Below, one piece after another: positions 23,633 to 33,197 of a stretch of 35,071 nt of DNA (the first letter of the stretch is position 1; every line of letters starts with the position of its first letter). Origin of the DNA: Hyphomicrobiales bacterium (GTDB lineage: Bacteria > Pseudomonadota > Alphaproteobacteria > Rhizobiales > Rhizobiaceae); the NCBI GenBank assembly GCA_900469445.1, contig UBXM01000027.1, positions 1 through 35,071 on the forward strand, in the 5' to 3' direction. Under the pieces are notes generated by a model. It saw only the letters and a program-made list of their open reading frames with translations, ran no database searches and was not told the origin of the DNA. The translations under genes were made by a program, and so were the position numbers.

Positions 23633-23697
23633 TGCGTTACTCCCCCGCAGGCCCACCCCAGGCTGTCCGGCCCGGGGCGTTACGATAGCTGCGCGCC

Positions 23698-24690
23698 TTA
23701 CTTGGTCGCGATGATCTGGTCGATCAGCTCTTTGGTGTAGGTTTCATAATATCCGTCATAGGCGGACTGGATCGACTTCTGGAAGGCAGCCTTCTGTTCG
23801 TCGCTCAGCACGTTGATCTGCATGCCTGCAGCCTTTGCTGTCTCGACGCCATTCTTTTCCGAGTTGTCGACGAAAGCGCGCATGGCTTCCTTACCCTTGA
23901 GGGCGCCGTCCGCGAAAATCTTCTTCTCGTCATCGGACAGGCTGTCCCAGAAGGACGGGGAAACGATCAGCATGGCCGGAGAATAGACATGCCCGGAAAC
24001 GGTCAGATATTTCTGAACTTCCCAGAGCTTGGCCGAAACGATGACCGACAACGGATTTTCCTGGCCGTCGATCGCACCCTGTTGCAGTGCCGGGATGACT
24101 TCCGGCCAGGACATCGGCGTGGGCGCCGCTCCGGCAGTCTCGAACGCCGTAATGTGGACGGGATTTTCCATTGTGCGGATTTTCAGGCCGGCAAGATCTT
24201 CCGGCTTTTCGATCGGCTGGCGATTGTTGGTAATGTGGCGGAAGCCCTGTTCGCCCCAGGCGAGCGCAATAAGTTCACGGTCCTTGAATTTCTCAAGGAT
24301 GCCTTCGCCGATCGGGCCGTCGAGAACCGCACGTGCATGCGGCAGATCGCGGAACAGAAAGGGTATGTCGGTAACGCCGATCTCCGGCACGAAATTCGAC
24401 AATGCACCCGACGAGACGACAACCGCCTGAACACCTGTGCCGAGCTGCAGCCCTTCGATCACTTCACGCTCGCCGCCCTGGGCGGAAGAGGGGAAGTGCA
24501 CGAACTTGAATTTGCCCTGGCTTGTTTCGGTGACATATTTGTCCCAGCCGTCGGCGGCCGCGCCATAATGCGAATCGCGAGCGAGCGCGTAAGCGATCTT
24601 GACTTCGGTGGACTGGGCGAATGCACCCGTTGCCCAGCTCGTGGCAGCCAAAATCCCGGCTACAGCTAGCCGATTGAACGATGAAATCAT
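23698..24690 (-). CDS. TRAP transporter substrate-binding protein (DctP type)
   Basis: A 330-residue periplasmic protein from the ATG at 24690, preceded by GGGAGGGGAGAT. The signal peptide is MISSFNRLAVAGILAATSWATGAFA with cleavage before QSTEVKIAYA. DctP-family landmarks are PSSAQGGEREVIEGLQLGTGVQAVVVSSGALSNFVPEIGVTDIPFLFRD, GLKIRTMENPVH (including the organic-acid-binding arginine) and PEVIPALQQGAIDGQENPL. It delivers an organic acid, probably a carboxylate, to the DctQM permease. The exact ligand is not known. Confidence 0.94.
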   Translation of the reverse strand: MISSFNRLAVAGILAATSWATGAFAQSTEVKIAYALARDSHYGAAADGWDKYVTETSQGKFKFVHFPSSAQGGEREVIEGLQLGTGVQAVVVSSGALSNFVPEIGVTDIPFLFRDLPHARAVLDGPIGEGILEKFKDRELIALAWGEQGFRHITNNRQPIEKPEDLAGLKIRTMENPVHITAFETAGAAPTPMSWPEVIPALQQGAIDGQENPLSVIVSAKLWEVQKYLTVSGHVYSPAMLIVSPSFWDSLSDDEKKIFADGALKGKEAMRAFVDNSEKNGVETAKAAGMQINVLSDEQKAAFQKSIQSAYDGYYETYTKELIDQIIATK

Positions 24691-25109
24691 GTATCTCCCC
24701 TCCCTCAGGTGATGCACGTAAGCGTGATCGTATAAAGCGACGATTTCAATCCGTGAAAAACTGGCAAGCGTCAAGTTCAGCCAAGGTCAATGTTGGCTTG
24801 CCTGCGGATGAGAAACATGCGTTCAACTCAAAAGTGGGAACAGCTTCCGTGAAGCCGCTCCGATTGAGGGGTAGGCGGCGCTGCCACATTGAAACAACAT
24901 TACGTCGGCAGAATTGAGTTTCAACGGCCTGTTGCTAAAGATGCGTAATGTTCCCGCAATCTCCACGAGGCATCTGGAGCGCATCCGGTCGCGGTTTCGA
25001 CCACAGCCGTGTCGGATGGCCGGTCGAAAACATCGACCGGCCACCCTTGCAATCCGCTCGGTGTCGACCAGCTTAAGGCACCTGCAGAAAAATGAAATCG
25101 AGGTCATCC
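24691..25109. other. 419-bp divergent intergenic region with a stable hairpin
   Basis: The space between the TRAP and RND operons should hold both promoters, but no clear pair stands out. The notable element is TGGCCGGTCGA (25017-25027) with TCGACCGGCCA (25033-25043), a perfect 11-bp stem with loop AAACA. It lies 66 bp before the adaptor start, with no T-run. It may be a leader-RNA hairpin or an operator. I see no tRNA or small ORF with good signals. Confidence 0.5.
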
Positions 25110-26216
25110 ATGACGACGGCGATCCGCCGCCCAGGCAGTGCCTTCCGCCTCCTTTCCCTCATCGTTGCGATCGGTCTGATTGGTGCGCTCTCCCATGCTG
25201 TCGCACAGGAGCCGGCAAACGCTCCGATCGAGTTGTCCAAGGTCGATGTCAGCACCGCGACACGTCAGGATGTGGCGACCGAGGTGCGGATCGCCGGATC
25301 GCTGACGCCCATCCGCCGCTCGACACTGACCTCGCGTGTCTCTTCCACCATCCTGGAACTGCCGGTGCAGATCGGCGATGTGGTCAAGAAGGGGGATCTC
25401 CTCGTCCGTTTCGATACCGAGGCTCTCGCATCGGCCGTGACAGCGCGCAAGGCCGAGATCGATGCGCTGGGCGCCCAGATCGAACTCGCCGAAGTGGTGC
25501 TCGAGCGGAACACGACGCTTGGAGAACGCGGTGCGGCGTCCGAAGCGACACGTCTTGAGGCGCAGGCCAATCTTCTCAATCTGAGGGCCCAGCTCCGATC
25601 CAAGCAGGCGGAAGTCGCGGATGCGGAACGCTCGCTTGCCTATGCCGAATTGAGAGCGGAGTTCGACGGTGTCGTGGCCTCCCGCGCGGTGGACCAGGGG
25701 CAAACGGTGCCGCTGAACACCGAACTGATGAGCCTTGTGGACCTGAGCCGGATGGAAGTGGATGCCGGCGTCCCGACAAGCCGCATCCCTCTCGTGCGGC
25801 TCGGGCAGCATGTGGAACTGAATGTCGAAGGTTTTCGCGGCCGCACCTTTGCCGGTGAGGTCATGCGCATCTCGCCGACTGCGGTTGCGGGTTCGCGAGC
25901 CGTGCGCGTCTTCGTCGCGATCAACAATGACGAGGGACTGTTGCGCGGCGGCATGTTTACCACAGGCCTCCTGAAAGTGGACGACCAGAAGGGCGTCATT
26001 GCCCTGCCGTCAGCTGCGATCCGGCATGATGACGAAGGCGCCTTCGTGCTCAAGGTGGATGACAACATGCTGCGCCGGCAACCGGTCGATCTCGGCACGA
26101 GCTGGACCGACCGCAATCTTGTCCAGGTCTCGGGCGTGGACGAAGGCGACGTCATCGTCACGGCGCCGCTGCCGGATCTCGTTGCCGGGGCATCGGTGCG
26201 CATCGAGGATATCTGA
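25110..26216 (+). CDS. RND efflux periplasmic adaptor (membrane fusion protein)
   Basis: The protein has 368 residues from the ATG at 25110; an ATG at 25092 is in frame but GAGGT favours 25110. A signal or anchor (residues about 12-35, LLSLIVAIGLIGALSHAVAQ) is followed by a first lipoyl half ending VSSTILELPVQIGDVVKKGDLLVRFD. A long helical hairpin (about 100-175) follows, then the second lipoyl half and beta-barrel (AELRAEFDGVVASRAVDQGQTV, LVDLSRMEVDAGVP). It joins the inner-membrane pump to an outer-membrane channel. The pump gene starts three bases after its stop. Confidence 0.93.
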   Translation: MTTAIRRPGSAFRLLSLIVAIGLIGALSHAVAQEPANAPIELSKVDVSTATRQDVATEVRIAGSLTPIRRSTLTSRVSSTILELPVQIGDVVKKGDLLVRFDTEALASAVTARKAEIDALGAQIELAEVVLERNTTLGERGAASEATRLEAQANLLNLRAQLRSKQAEVADAERSLAYAELRAEFDGVVASRAVDQGQTVPLNTELMSLVDLSRMEVDAGVPTSRIPLVRLGQHVELNVEGFRGRTFAGEVMRISPTAVAGSRAVRVFVAINNDEGLLRGGMFTTGLLKVDDQKGVIALPSAAIRHDDEGAFVLKVDDNMLRRQPVDLGTSWTDRNLVQVSGVDEGDVIVTAPLPDLVAGASVRIEDI

Positions 26217-26219
26217 CCC

Positions 26220-29200
26220 ATGTTCCTCACCCGCATCAGCGTCGCACATCCCGTTTTCGCCACCATGATGATGGTCACGATCCTGGTCGTCGGCCTGTTT
26301 TCCTACAGCCGCCTCGGCGTCGATCAGTTTCCCGAAACGGATCTGCCGATCGTCGTCGTTGCGACCACCTATACCGGCGCCTCGCCGGCTTCGGTCGAAA
26401 GCGAGGTTTCACGGCCGATCGAATCCTCGCTCAACACGATCGGTGGTATCGACACGATCACGTCCGAATCCTACGAGGGCCGCTCGATCGTCGTCGTCCA
26501 GTTCGATCTCGACACGGACAGCCAGGTTGCCGCGCAGGAAGTGCGCGACCGTGTGGCGCGGCTGGAAGCGACCTTCCCCGATGAGGTCGATACGCCGCAG
26601 GTCACCCGCTTTAACCCCGATGACCAGCCGATCCTCTCGATCGCCGCATCCTCGCCGACCAAGACACTGTCCGAGATTACCACGCTTGCCAACCGCATCA
26701 TTACCAACCGGCTGAACGTGATTGCCGGCGTCGGCCAGATTTCGCTGGTCGGCGACAGCGAGCGGCAAGTGCTCGTGGTCGTCGATCCGGACCGGCTTGA
26801 AGCCTATGGGGTTGGTGTCGCGACCGTGATGGATGCGATCCGCCGCGAGAACCAGGATCGCGCCGCCGGCACCCTGATCTCCGGGATCAACCAGCGCATC
26901 GTCACGGTGGAAGGCCGGATTGCCGATGCCGCCGGCTTCAACAGCATCATCGTCGCGCAAAGCGGCGGTTATCCGGTCTATCTCTCGGATGTTGCGAGCA
27001 TTTTCGATACCGGGGCCGAAGTCACCAGCCGCGCGACCTATCAGGGCGCCCCCTCGCTCGGGCTCGATATCGTCAAGGTTCAGGGCGCCAATACGGTGGA
27101 AGTGGCGCGCGTATTGCGCCAAGAGATCGCGACGCTGAATACGGAACTGGCGAAGGAAGATGTCGAACTCACCATCACGCGCGATAATTCCCGCGCGATC
27201 GCATCCCAGGTTTCCGAAGTCCAGCGCACGCTGATCGAAGGCGGCGTCCTGACGGTGCTGATCGTCTTCATCTTCCTGAATTCCTGGCGTTCGACGGTCA
27301 TTACCGGCCTCACGCTTCCGATTTCGGTCATCGGCACATTCGCCGTCATTTATGCGCTGGGCTTCACGCTCAATACGATGACGCTGATGGCGCTCTCGCT
27401 GTCGATCGGTATTCTGATCGACGACGCGATCGTCGTGCGCGAAAACATCACGCGCCACCTTCAGATGGGCAAGGACCATGTGAAGGCCGCGCTCGACGGC
27501 ACCAATGAAATCGGGCTTGCAGTTCTTGCGACCACACTCTGCATCGTTGCGGTCTTCTTGCCCGTCGCCTTTATGGGTGGCCTGATCGGCCGCTTTTTCC
27601 TCCAGTTCGGCGTGACGGTGGCTGCCGCCGTGATGATTTCGCTGTTCGTGTCCTTCACGCTCGACCCGATGCTTTCCAGCGTCTGGTACGATCCGCAATC
27701 GCAAAAGGGAGCCAAGCGTGGTTTCATCGGACGTCAGGTCGAGCGTTTCGATCACTGGTTCGAGGGGCTGGCCGCCCGTTATCGCTCGCTCATTCACTGG
27801 ACCTTCGATCACCGCAAGACGACGATCGCCATCGTGGTTGCGATGTTCGTCGGCAGCCTGCTTCTCGTGCCGCGCATCGGTGCGGAATTCCTGCCGCCTG
27901 CAGATCAGGGCGAAGTGAGCGTTTCGCTCGAAGCCAATGAAGGCGCATCTCTCGATTACATGGCGGCGAAGGTCGGTCAGGTCGAACGGGCTTTGCGGGA
28001 ATTTTCCTATGTCGCGACAATCTATTCGACCGTCAATTCGGGCGGTGCTCGCGGCTTCAACGAGGCCGTGGTCGCAGTGCAGCTCGTGCCGAGCGCCGAG
28101 CGGAACATGACGACGGCGCAGAGCATCGACCCGATCCGCCAACGCCTGGCCAGAATTGCCGGACTGAAGATCTCGGTCGGCCAGTCCGACGGTGTCGGCG
28201 GATCGCAAAAGCCGCTGCAACTGTCCATCCTTGGCGATGGAGACGAGGGGCTGAGGCGCATCTCCGACCAGATCACCACTGCGCTCTCCGCAATTCCGGG
28301 GGCGACGGAGGTCGAATCGTCGATCGAGAATGTGCGGCCGACGCTGGCGGTGCGTGTCCGCCGGGAAGCGGCGAGCGATCTTGGCGTATCGATCGCGATG
28401 ATCGGCGACACTCTACGGCCATTGGTCGCGGGTGACGCGATATCTGTCTGGAATGCGCCGGACGGCGAATCCTACGATGTTATGGTGCGTCTGCCGGCAA
28501 CCGGCCGAAAGGATGCAGCACAGCTTCGCAACCTGACGATTTCGACCAACAGGACGGATGATGACGGCAAGCCGATCACCGTGCTGCTTGATCAGGTCGC
28601 CGACGTGGTCGAAAGCACCGCACCCGATGCGATCACGCGAAAGGATCTGTCACGTGAAGTGCGCATATCCAGCAATATCGAGGGTAGGGCGCTTGGCGAT
28701 GTAACCAGTGATCTCAATGCCGCGATAGCCAAGATGGATATCCCGGTCGGTTATCGCATCTCCTTCGGTGGCGATGCCGAAAACCTCGCGGAAAGCACCG
28801 GATATGCGCTGCAGTCGCTCGTGCTGGCGGTGATCTTCATCTACATCATCCTCGCTTCGCAGTTCGGCTCCTTCATCCAGCCGATCGCGATCATGATGAC
28901 CCTGCCGCTGTCGCTGATCGGCGTGCTGCTCGGCCTGTTGTTCACCGGATCGACGCTCAACATGTTCTCGATGATCGGCTTCATCATGCTGATGGGCCTC
29001 GTCACCAAGAACGCCATCCTGCTGGTCGACTATTCCAATCTCGGGGTGCGCGAGGGTAAGACGTTGCGCCAGAGCCTCGCCGATGCCGGTGCCGTCAGGT
29101 TGCGGCCGATCGTCATGACGACGCTGGCAATGATCTTCGGCATGCTGCCCATGGCATTGGGAATGGGCGAGGGCGGCGAACAGCGCGCGCCGATGGCGCA

Positions 29201-29363
29201 TGCCGTGATCGGCGGACTGATCTCCTCGACGCTGCTGACGCTCGTCTTCGTCCCTGTCGTCCTGACCTATCTCGATGGCATGGCGCGGCGGGTCAAGCGA
29301 TGGTTCTCGCCGGCGGCAAAGAGAGCGCAGGACGGCGAGGCCGAGGCGACGCTTTCGAGCTGA
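26220..29363 (+). CDS. RND efflux pump permease (AcrB/HAE-type)
   Basis: A 1047-residue inner-membrane proton antiporter. Typical features are the N-terminal [40 protein letters not shown], the proton-relay motif [13 protein letters not shown] in helix 4 and the conserved lysine of [15 protein letters not shown] in helix 10. Repeated large periplasmic loops separate two similar halves, and the length is normal. It exports drugs, detergents or metabolites through the adaptor. No outer-membrane factor gene lies nearby, so a TolC-type partner is supplied from elsewhere. Its operon continues into a two-component system. Confidence 0.95.
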   Translation: MFLTRISVAHPVFATMMMVTILVVGLFSYSRLGVDQFPETDLPIVVVATTYTGASPASVESEVSRPIESSLNTIGGIDTITSESYEGRSIVVVQFDLDTDSQVAAQEVRDRVARLEATFPDEVDTPQVTRFNPDDQPILSIAASSPTKTLSEITTLANRIITNRLNVIAGVGQISLVGDSERQVLVVVDPDRLEAYGVGVATVMDAIRRENQDRAAGTLISGINQRIVTVEGRIADAAGFNSIIVAQSGGYPVYLSDVASIFDTGAEVTSRATYQGAPSLGLDIVKVQGANTVEVARVLRQEIATLNTELAKEDVELTITRDNSRAIASQVSEVQRTLIEGGVLTVLIVFIFLNSWRSTVITGLTLPISVIGTFAVIYALGFTLNTMTLMALSLSIGILIDDAIVVRENITRHLQMGKDHVKAALDGTNEIGLAVLATTLCIVAVFLPVAFMGGLIGRFFLQFGVTVAAAVMISLFVSFTLDPMLSSVWYDPQSQKGAKRGFIGRQVERFDHWFEGLAARYRSLIHWTFDHRKTTIAIVVAMFVGSLLLVPRIGAEFLPPADQGEVSVSLEANEGASLDYMAAKVGQVERALREFSYVATIYSTVNSGGARGFNEAVVAVQLVPSAERNMTTAQSIDPIRQRLARIAGLKISVGQSDGVGGSQKPLQLSILGDGDEGLRRISDQITTALSAIPGATEVESSIENVRPTLAVRVRREAASDLGVSIAMIGDTLRPLVAGDAISVWNAPDGESYDVMVRLPATGRKDAAQLRNLTISTNRTDDDGKPITVLLDQVADVVESTAPDAITRKDLSREVRISSNIEGRALGDVTSDLNAAIAKMDIPVGYRISFGGDAENLAESTGYALQSLVLAVIFIYIILASQFGSFIQPIAIMMTLPLSLIGVLLGLLFTGSTLNMFSMIGFIMLMGLVTKNAILLVDYSNLGVREGKTLRQSLADAGAVRLRPIVMTTLAMIFGMLPMALGMGEGGEQRAPMAHAVIGGLISSTLLTLVFVPVVLTYLDGMARRVKRWFSPAAKRAQDGEAEATLSS

Positions 29364-29402
29364 TAATTCGCAACCGACGAAACACTTTGGACGGCAAGGC
29401 TG

Positions 29403-30074
29403 ATGAGACTTCTGCTGGTGGAAGACGAGGTGGAAATGGCAAGGGCGCTCACCACCGTTCTGGTGCAGCACAGCCATGTCGTCGACCACATGACCCTGAT
29501 CGATCATGCCCGCGAAGCCTTGCGCTCGAAAGTCCATGACGCCGTCATCCTCGACCGTCAGCTTCCCGATGGCGATGGTCTCTCTCTTCTTCGCGAGATG
29601 CGCGATGCTGGAGACAAGACGCCGGTCATCGTTCTGACTGCGCATAACGCACCCGACGATCGCGTTGGCGGCCTCGACGACGGAGCCGATGATTACCTCG
29701 GAAAACCCTTTCTGGCCGACGAACTGATGGCTCGGTTGCGAGCTGTGGTGCGTCGATCGGAAAGTTACGTCAGCCAGGTCTTTTCAGAGGGAAACGTTGA
29801 GATCGATCTCGACCATCAGGAACTGCGGGTCGATGGCGAAACCGTCGTGCTGACACGGCGCGAGATGCTGGTTCTCCAGATTCTTGTCCGGCGCGCCGGA
29901 AAGACGGTCCTGCGCGGAACGCTCGAAGAAGCTGTCTATGGTTATGATGACGAAATCCAGTCCAACGCCCTCGACAGCCACGTATCGCGTCTTCGCAAGA
30001 AGCTTGCGGATGCGGGCGCCAGCGTGACGATCCATACGGTGCGGGGCATCGGCTATCTGTTGAGGGGTGAATGA
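29403..30074 (+). CDS. OmpR-family response regulator
   Basis: A 223-residue protein. The receiver domain has acidic pocket residues E7 and D8, the phosphoacceptor D51 in AVILDRQLP, T79 and K101 (DDYLGKPF). The C-terminal winged helix (about 125-223) contains VLTRREMLVLQILVRRAGKTVLRGTLEEAVYG and SNALDSHVSRLRKKL. It starts 39 bp after the RND pump gene and its stop overlaps the kinase start (ATGA). It probably controls the efflux operon. Confidence 0.95.
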   Translation: MRLLLVEDEVEMARALTTVLVQHSHVVDHMTLIDHAREALRSKVHDAVILDRQLPDGDGLSLLREMRDAGDKTPVIVLTAHNAPDDRVGGLDDGADDYLGKPFLADELMARLRAVVRRSESYVSQVFSEGNVEIDLDHQELRVDGETVVLTRREMLVLQILVRRAGKTVLRGTLEEAVYGYDDEIQSNALDSHVSRLRKKLADAGASVTIHTVRGIGYLLRGE

Positions 30075-31450
30075 TGATCGGGATGTTCAGTCGGCGGTCC
30101 CTCAAGGGCAGACTTGTCTTGCGGTTTGCGATCGTCCTCGGCGTGCTGATGGTCGTCATGAATATCGGCTTTCTGGCACTCCTGGGCTATCTTCTTCCGA
30201 AGAAAAACGATGCGGATGACACGGTGAAGCCGCTGGTTGCCGCGGCGATAGAAACGAAGGACGGTGAGCTTTTCGTCTCAGCGACCGAGGATCTGAAGCG
30301 GCTGGTGGAGAAGGCGCCGTCATTCTGGTTCCTGGCAAGAGCGCCGGATGGTCGCCGGGCGAGCTTCGGTGTTGTTCCGCCCCAATATCAAGCCCTTTTC
30401 CCGATCATGCGCGATATCCATTTCCTCGACATACGAGGAGAAGACAATTCGCCGCTGACGGCAAATTTTGCCGAACTGGAAACGCCGGCAGGCCAAATGA
30501 AGGTGATGTATGGCGGCACGGTTGCGGCGCGCTCCTACTTGATCAAGGTCATGCTGGGCATGAGCGTGTTCTATGTTCCGTTCACCCTGGTCCCCATCGG
30601 GCTTGTTTTCCTTGCCCTGCCCATTCTGGTCGGTCGAGCTCTCTCGGGCATCAAGCAGACCATCAATCGCGCAGCCTCAATCGATGCGAACAGCCTGGGC
30701 ATCCGTTTGCCTCGGGAAGACGTGGTGTTGGAACTGCAGCCTCTGGTGGATGCATTCAACTCCGCGCTCGGCCGTATCGACGAGGATGTTACGCAGCGGC
30801 GTCGTTTTCTCGCCAATGCCGCGCATGAACTGAGAACCCCGATCGCTATCCTGCAGACGCGGCTTGAAGCGTCCCCGGCGGGCCCTGAAAAAGACAGGCT
30901 GCTCATGGATGTTGCGCGTCTGGCGCAAACGGCGGAACAGCTCCTTGACATGCAGCGTTTCGGCGCCGTCCAGGCCTGGGAGGATGTCGATCTCGTCGAC
31001 CTCTGCCGGAAAGTCGTTGCCGACAGCGCGCCGATGGCGATTTCCGCTGGATACGAGCTTGGTTTTGAAGCGGAACCTCCATCGCTCATCATCAAGGGCG
31101 ACCGGGGATCTCTCGAGCGAGCCGTCAGCAATCTGGTCCGCAATGCGATCGAACATGGCGGCGGGTCGGGCAGCATCCGGGTCGAGGTTACGCGTGACGG
31201 TTCAATCGATGTCGCAGACGATGGACCAGGAATTTCCCAGGACGAGCGCGGGAGGGTTTTCGAGCCATTTTACAGATCGAAGCCGAAGTCCACAGGGGCG
31301 GGGCTTGGCCTGAGCATCGTTGCGCAAGTCGCTCAGACGCACCGCGGACAGGTCGCGATTATCCCTCAAGTCTGGGGTGCGCGTTTCCGGCTGACATTCA
31401 AAACGAAGGCCATGTTGCCTGTCACCGGAAACAGGCCGATACACGGCTAA
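30071..31450 (+). CDS. Sensor histidine kinase
   Basis: A 459-residue membrane kinase. Transmembrane segment 1 is near 17-43 and segment 2 near 160-190, enclosing a periplasmic sensor of about 115 residues. HAMP (190-240) is followed by a HisKA H-box RRRFLANAAHELRTP with H252, then an ATPase domain with N-box LVRNAIEHG (N358), G1 DDGPGIS (383-389), F-box FEPFY and G2 STGAGLGLSIV (408-418). All catalytic motifs are intact. It overlaps the regulator gene by four bases, so the two are co-translated. The periplasmic ligand is unknown. Confidence 0.95.
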   Translation: MMIGMFSRRSLKGRLVLRFAIVLGVLMVVMNIGFLALLGYLLPKKNDADDTVKPLVAAAIETKDGELFVSATEDLKRLVEKAPSFWFLARAPDGRRASFGVVPPQYQALFPIMRDIHFLDIRGEDNSPLTANFAELETPAGQMKVMYGGTVAARSYLIKVMLGMSVFYVPFTLVPIGLVFLALPILVGRALSGIKQTINRAASIDANSLGIRLPREDVVLELQPLVDAFNSALGRIDEDVTQRRRFLANAAHELRTPIAILQTRLEASPAGPEKDRLLMDVARLAQTAEQLLDMQRFGAVQAWEDVDLVDLCRKVVADSAPMAISAGYELGFEAEPPSLIIKGDRGSLERAVSNLVRNAIEHGGGSGSIRVEVTRDGSIDVADDGPGISQDERGRVFEPFYRSKPKSTGAGLGLSIVAQVAQTHRGQVAIIPQVWGARFRLTFKTKAMLPVTGNRPIHG

Positions 31451-31554
31451 AGCGCGGCGCGATCTTTCAGGCTCGCTTGTCGCGCTTTAGCTTCTTGTTT
31501 TTATGCATGTCTTCATCCCGAAACCGGTGACCACTTTCGGGAGACATGCTTTAG
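31447..31554. repeat. RIME-like palindromic intergenic element
   Basis: Two hairpins in series. The first is CTAAAGCGCG (31447-31456) with CGCGCTTTAG (31481-31490). The second is nested: GCATGTCT (31505-31512) with AGACATGC (31542-31549), and inside it CCCGAAA (31517-31523) with TTTCGGG (31535-31541). The ATCCCGAAACCGGTGACCAC core and terminal ATGCTTTAG are the pattern I know from Rhizobiaceae intergenic mosaic elements. The first hairpin plus TTTTT at about 31498-31502 can also end the RND/two-component transcript. The left edge overlaps the kinase's stop codon and the right edge the phosphatase's. Confidence 0.8.
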
Positions 31555-32150
31555 TCCGGTGCGTCGATTACCGGTGCGAAACTCGTTGCATTGAACACTT
31601 CCAGCCGCGCCTCGTCTTTCGGAAAGGCAAGAATGGTCAGGCTTGCCGGGCCAACGGGTATGATACGGGCGGGTGCCAATCCGAGTGCGCCGTCAAGGGC
31701 CGCACGAATGACGCCGCCGTGGCAAACCATCAGCACGGTCTCGGCCTCTGCCGCAAACGCCTTTTCGAGCGCACCCGCAACACGAGCGCGAAAATCAGCC
31801 CAGATCTCACCATTTTCCGGCGCGAAAGTGCCGGCCCGCCAGCCGGCATAGGCGGCAGGCGCATCAGCCATCAGATGGGCAATCTCGGCGCCGGTCCAGG
31901 TGCCGACATTCTGTTCACGCAACAGCGGTTCATGGGTCGCCTCCGGATAGCCAAGCAGAGCGCTGGTGTGAACGGCGCGTTTCAGGTCCGATGTCATCAC
32001 GAGGCCAGGCTTGAAGCTCGCAACCATCGGGCCAAGCGCGCATGCCTGTTCTCTGCCGCGTTCCGAAAGCTCGATATCGGCCTGTCCCTGCAGGCGGCGG
32101 ATGGCGTTCCATTCGCTCTCGCCATGGCGAACCAGAAGGATGCGTTTCAT
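31551..32150 (-). CDS. Histidine phosphatase family protein
   Basis: A 199-residue protein of the phosphoglycerate-mutase-like phosphatase superfamily. The catalytic motif LVRHGESEWN (R8, H9) is at the N-terminus and the second histidine is in MVCHGGVIRAAL (about residue 144). LSERGREQACALG is also typical. The specific substrate is not predictable. The ATG overlaps the stop of the upstream ABC ATPase gene (ATGA), placing it in the same operon, so a phosphate ester imported by the transporter is a reasonable guess. The stop codon lies in the end of the RIME-like element. Confidence 0.9.
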   Translation of the reverse strand: MKRILLVRHGESEWNAIRRLQGQADIELSERGREQACALGPMVASFKPGLVMTSDLKRAVHTSALLGYPEATHEPLLREQNVGTWTGAEIAHLMADAPAAYAGWRAGTFAPENGEIWADFRARVAGALEKAFAAEAETVLMVCHGGVIRAALDGALGLAPARIIPVGPASLTILAFPKDEARLEVFNATSFAPVIDAPD

Positions 32151-33187
32151 GAAATGCGTGTTCCCTTTTTATCAAAAATTGCCGCCGGGGCGGATGGAAG
32201 GCGAAAACGCAGCTTTCCCGAAGGACGCGCCACGTGATCGGAGACGGCGGTGATGCGGATCCCATTAACGATACCGGTCACGAGAAACCGCCCGGCCATC
32301 GGCACCACTTCGGCCAGAACCGCCTCGAATGTGCGCGGGCCATCCTCATCGGCCAGCACGAGCTGCTCCGCCCGCACCATCGCGTGGCCGGAATGATCCC
32401 GCAGCAGCGGATCGGGCATGGTGCCGAACCAGTTACCGTTTTCGATCGGGATCAGGTTTGCGGCTGGCGTGCCGACAAAACCGGCGACGAACGCCGAAGC
32501 CGGTTCGGCCAGCAACCGGTCGGGCGCGTTGAACTGCTCGATACGGCCGTTGTTCATCACGGCCACATGCGTCGCCATTGTCATGGCCTCCACCTGATCG
32601 TGGGTGACGTAAACTGCGGTCGCTCCCGTGGCGGCGTGAACTTTCAGAAGTTCGAAGCGCATTTCCACGCGCAAGGTCGCATCGAGGTTGGAAAGCGGCT
32701 CATCGAACAACATCACCTTCGGACGTGGCGCGATCATGCGGGCAAGCGCCACGCGCTGCTGCTGGCCGCCGGAAATTTCGCCGGGATAACGGTTGGCAAG
32801 CTTTTCGATGCCGAGCATTTCCATGGCTTCGAGAACACGGGCGCGGCGTTCCTCTGTCGGCAGTTTCGCTACCTTCAGCGGCCATTCGATATTGCCGGCC
32901 ACCGTCATGTGCGGCCATAGCGCGTAGGACTGGAACACCAGCCCGGCATTGCGGTCCGCCGGCGGCAGGGAAAGGCCCGCCTCGCCATCGGCCACCAGCG
33001 TATCGCCAAACTGCATTTTGCCGGATGTCGGCTGGTCGAGACCTGCCAGCATGCGCAGCATCGTGCTTTTGCCGCAGCCGGAAGGGCCGAGCAGAACCAG
33101 AAACGAACCTTCCGGTACGGAAAAGCTTACATCGGAAACGGCATTGGAACTGCCGAAGGATTTTGTGATCTTGTCGAGGGAAATCAC
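32147..33187 (-). CDS. ABC transporter ATP-binding protein (FbpC/PotA type)
   Basis: The protein has 346 residues from a GTG at 33187, preceded by GAGG and ten bases after the permease stop. The longer frame from 33244 would overlap the permease and adds an unlikely N-terminus. Walker A GPSGCGKST is followed by signature ISGGQQQRVALARM, Walker B VMLFDEPLSNLDA and a C-terminal TOBE-like region (about 240-346). Such ATPases energise uptake of iron, polyamines, phosphonates or sugar phosphates. The binding protein is not in the window. Confidence 0.93.
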   Translation of the reverse strand: MISLDKITKSFGSSNAVSDVSFSVPEGSFLVLLGPSGCGKSTMLRMLAGLDQPTSGKMQFGDTLVADGEAGLSLPPADRNAGLVFQSYALWPHMTVAGNIEWPLKVAKLPTEERRARVLEAMEMLGIEKLANRYPGEISGGQQQRVALARMIAPRPKVMLFDEPLSNLDATLRVEMRFELLKVHAATGATAVYVTHDQVEAMTMATHVAVMNNGRIEQFNAPDRLLAEPASAFVAGFVGTPAANLIPIENGNWFGTMPDPLLRDHSGHAMVRAEQLVLADEDGPRTFEAVLAEVVPMAGRFLVTGIVNGIRITAVSDHVARPSGKLRFRLPSAPAAIFDKKGTRIS

Positions 33188-33197
33188 GGGTCTTGCC

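Noticed and set aside
26409..28220. A 603-codon minus-strand frame opposite the RND pump gene
   Set aside because: It consists of low-complexity Arg/Asp/His-rich sequence with no family motifs, and the plus strand encodes the complete pump.
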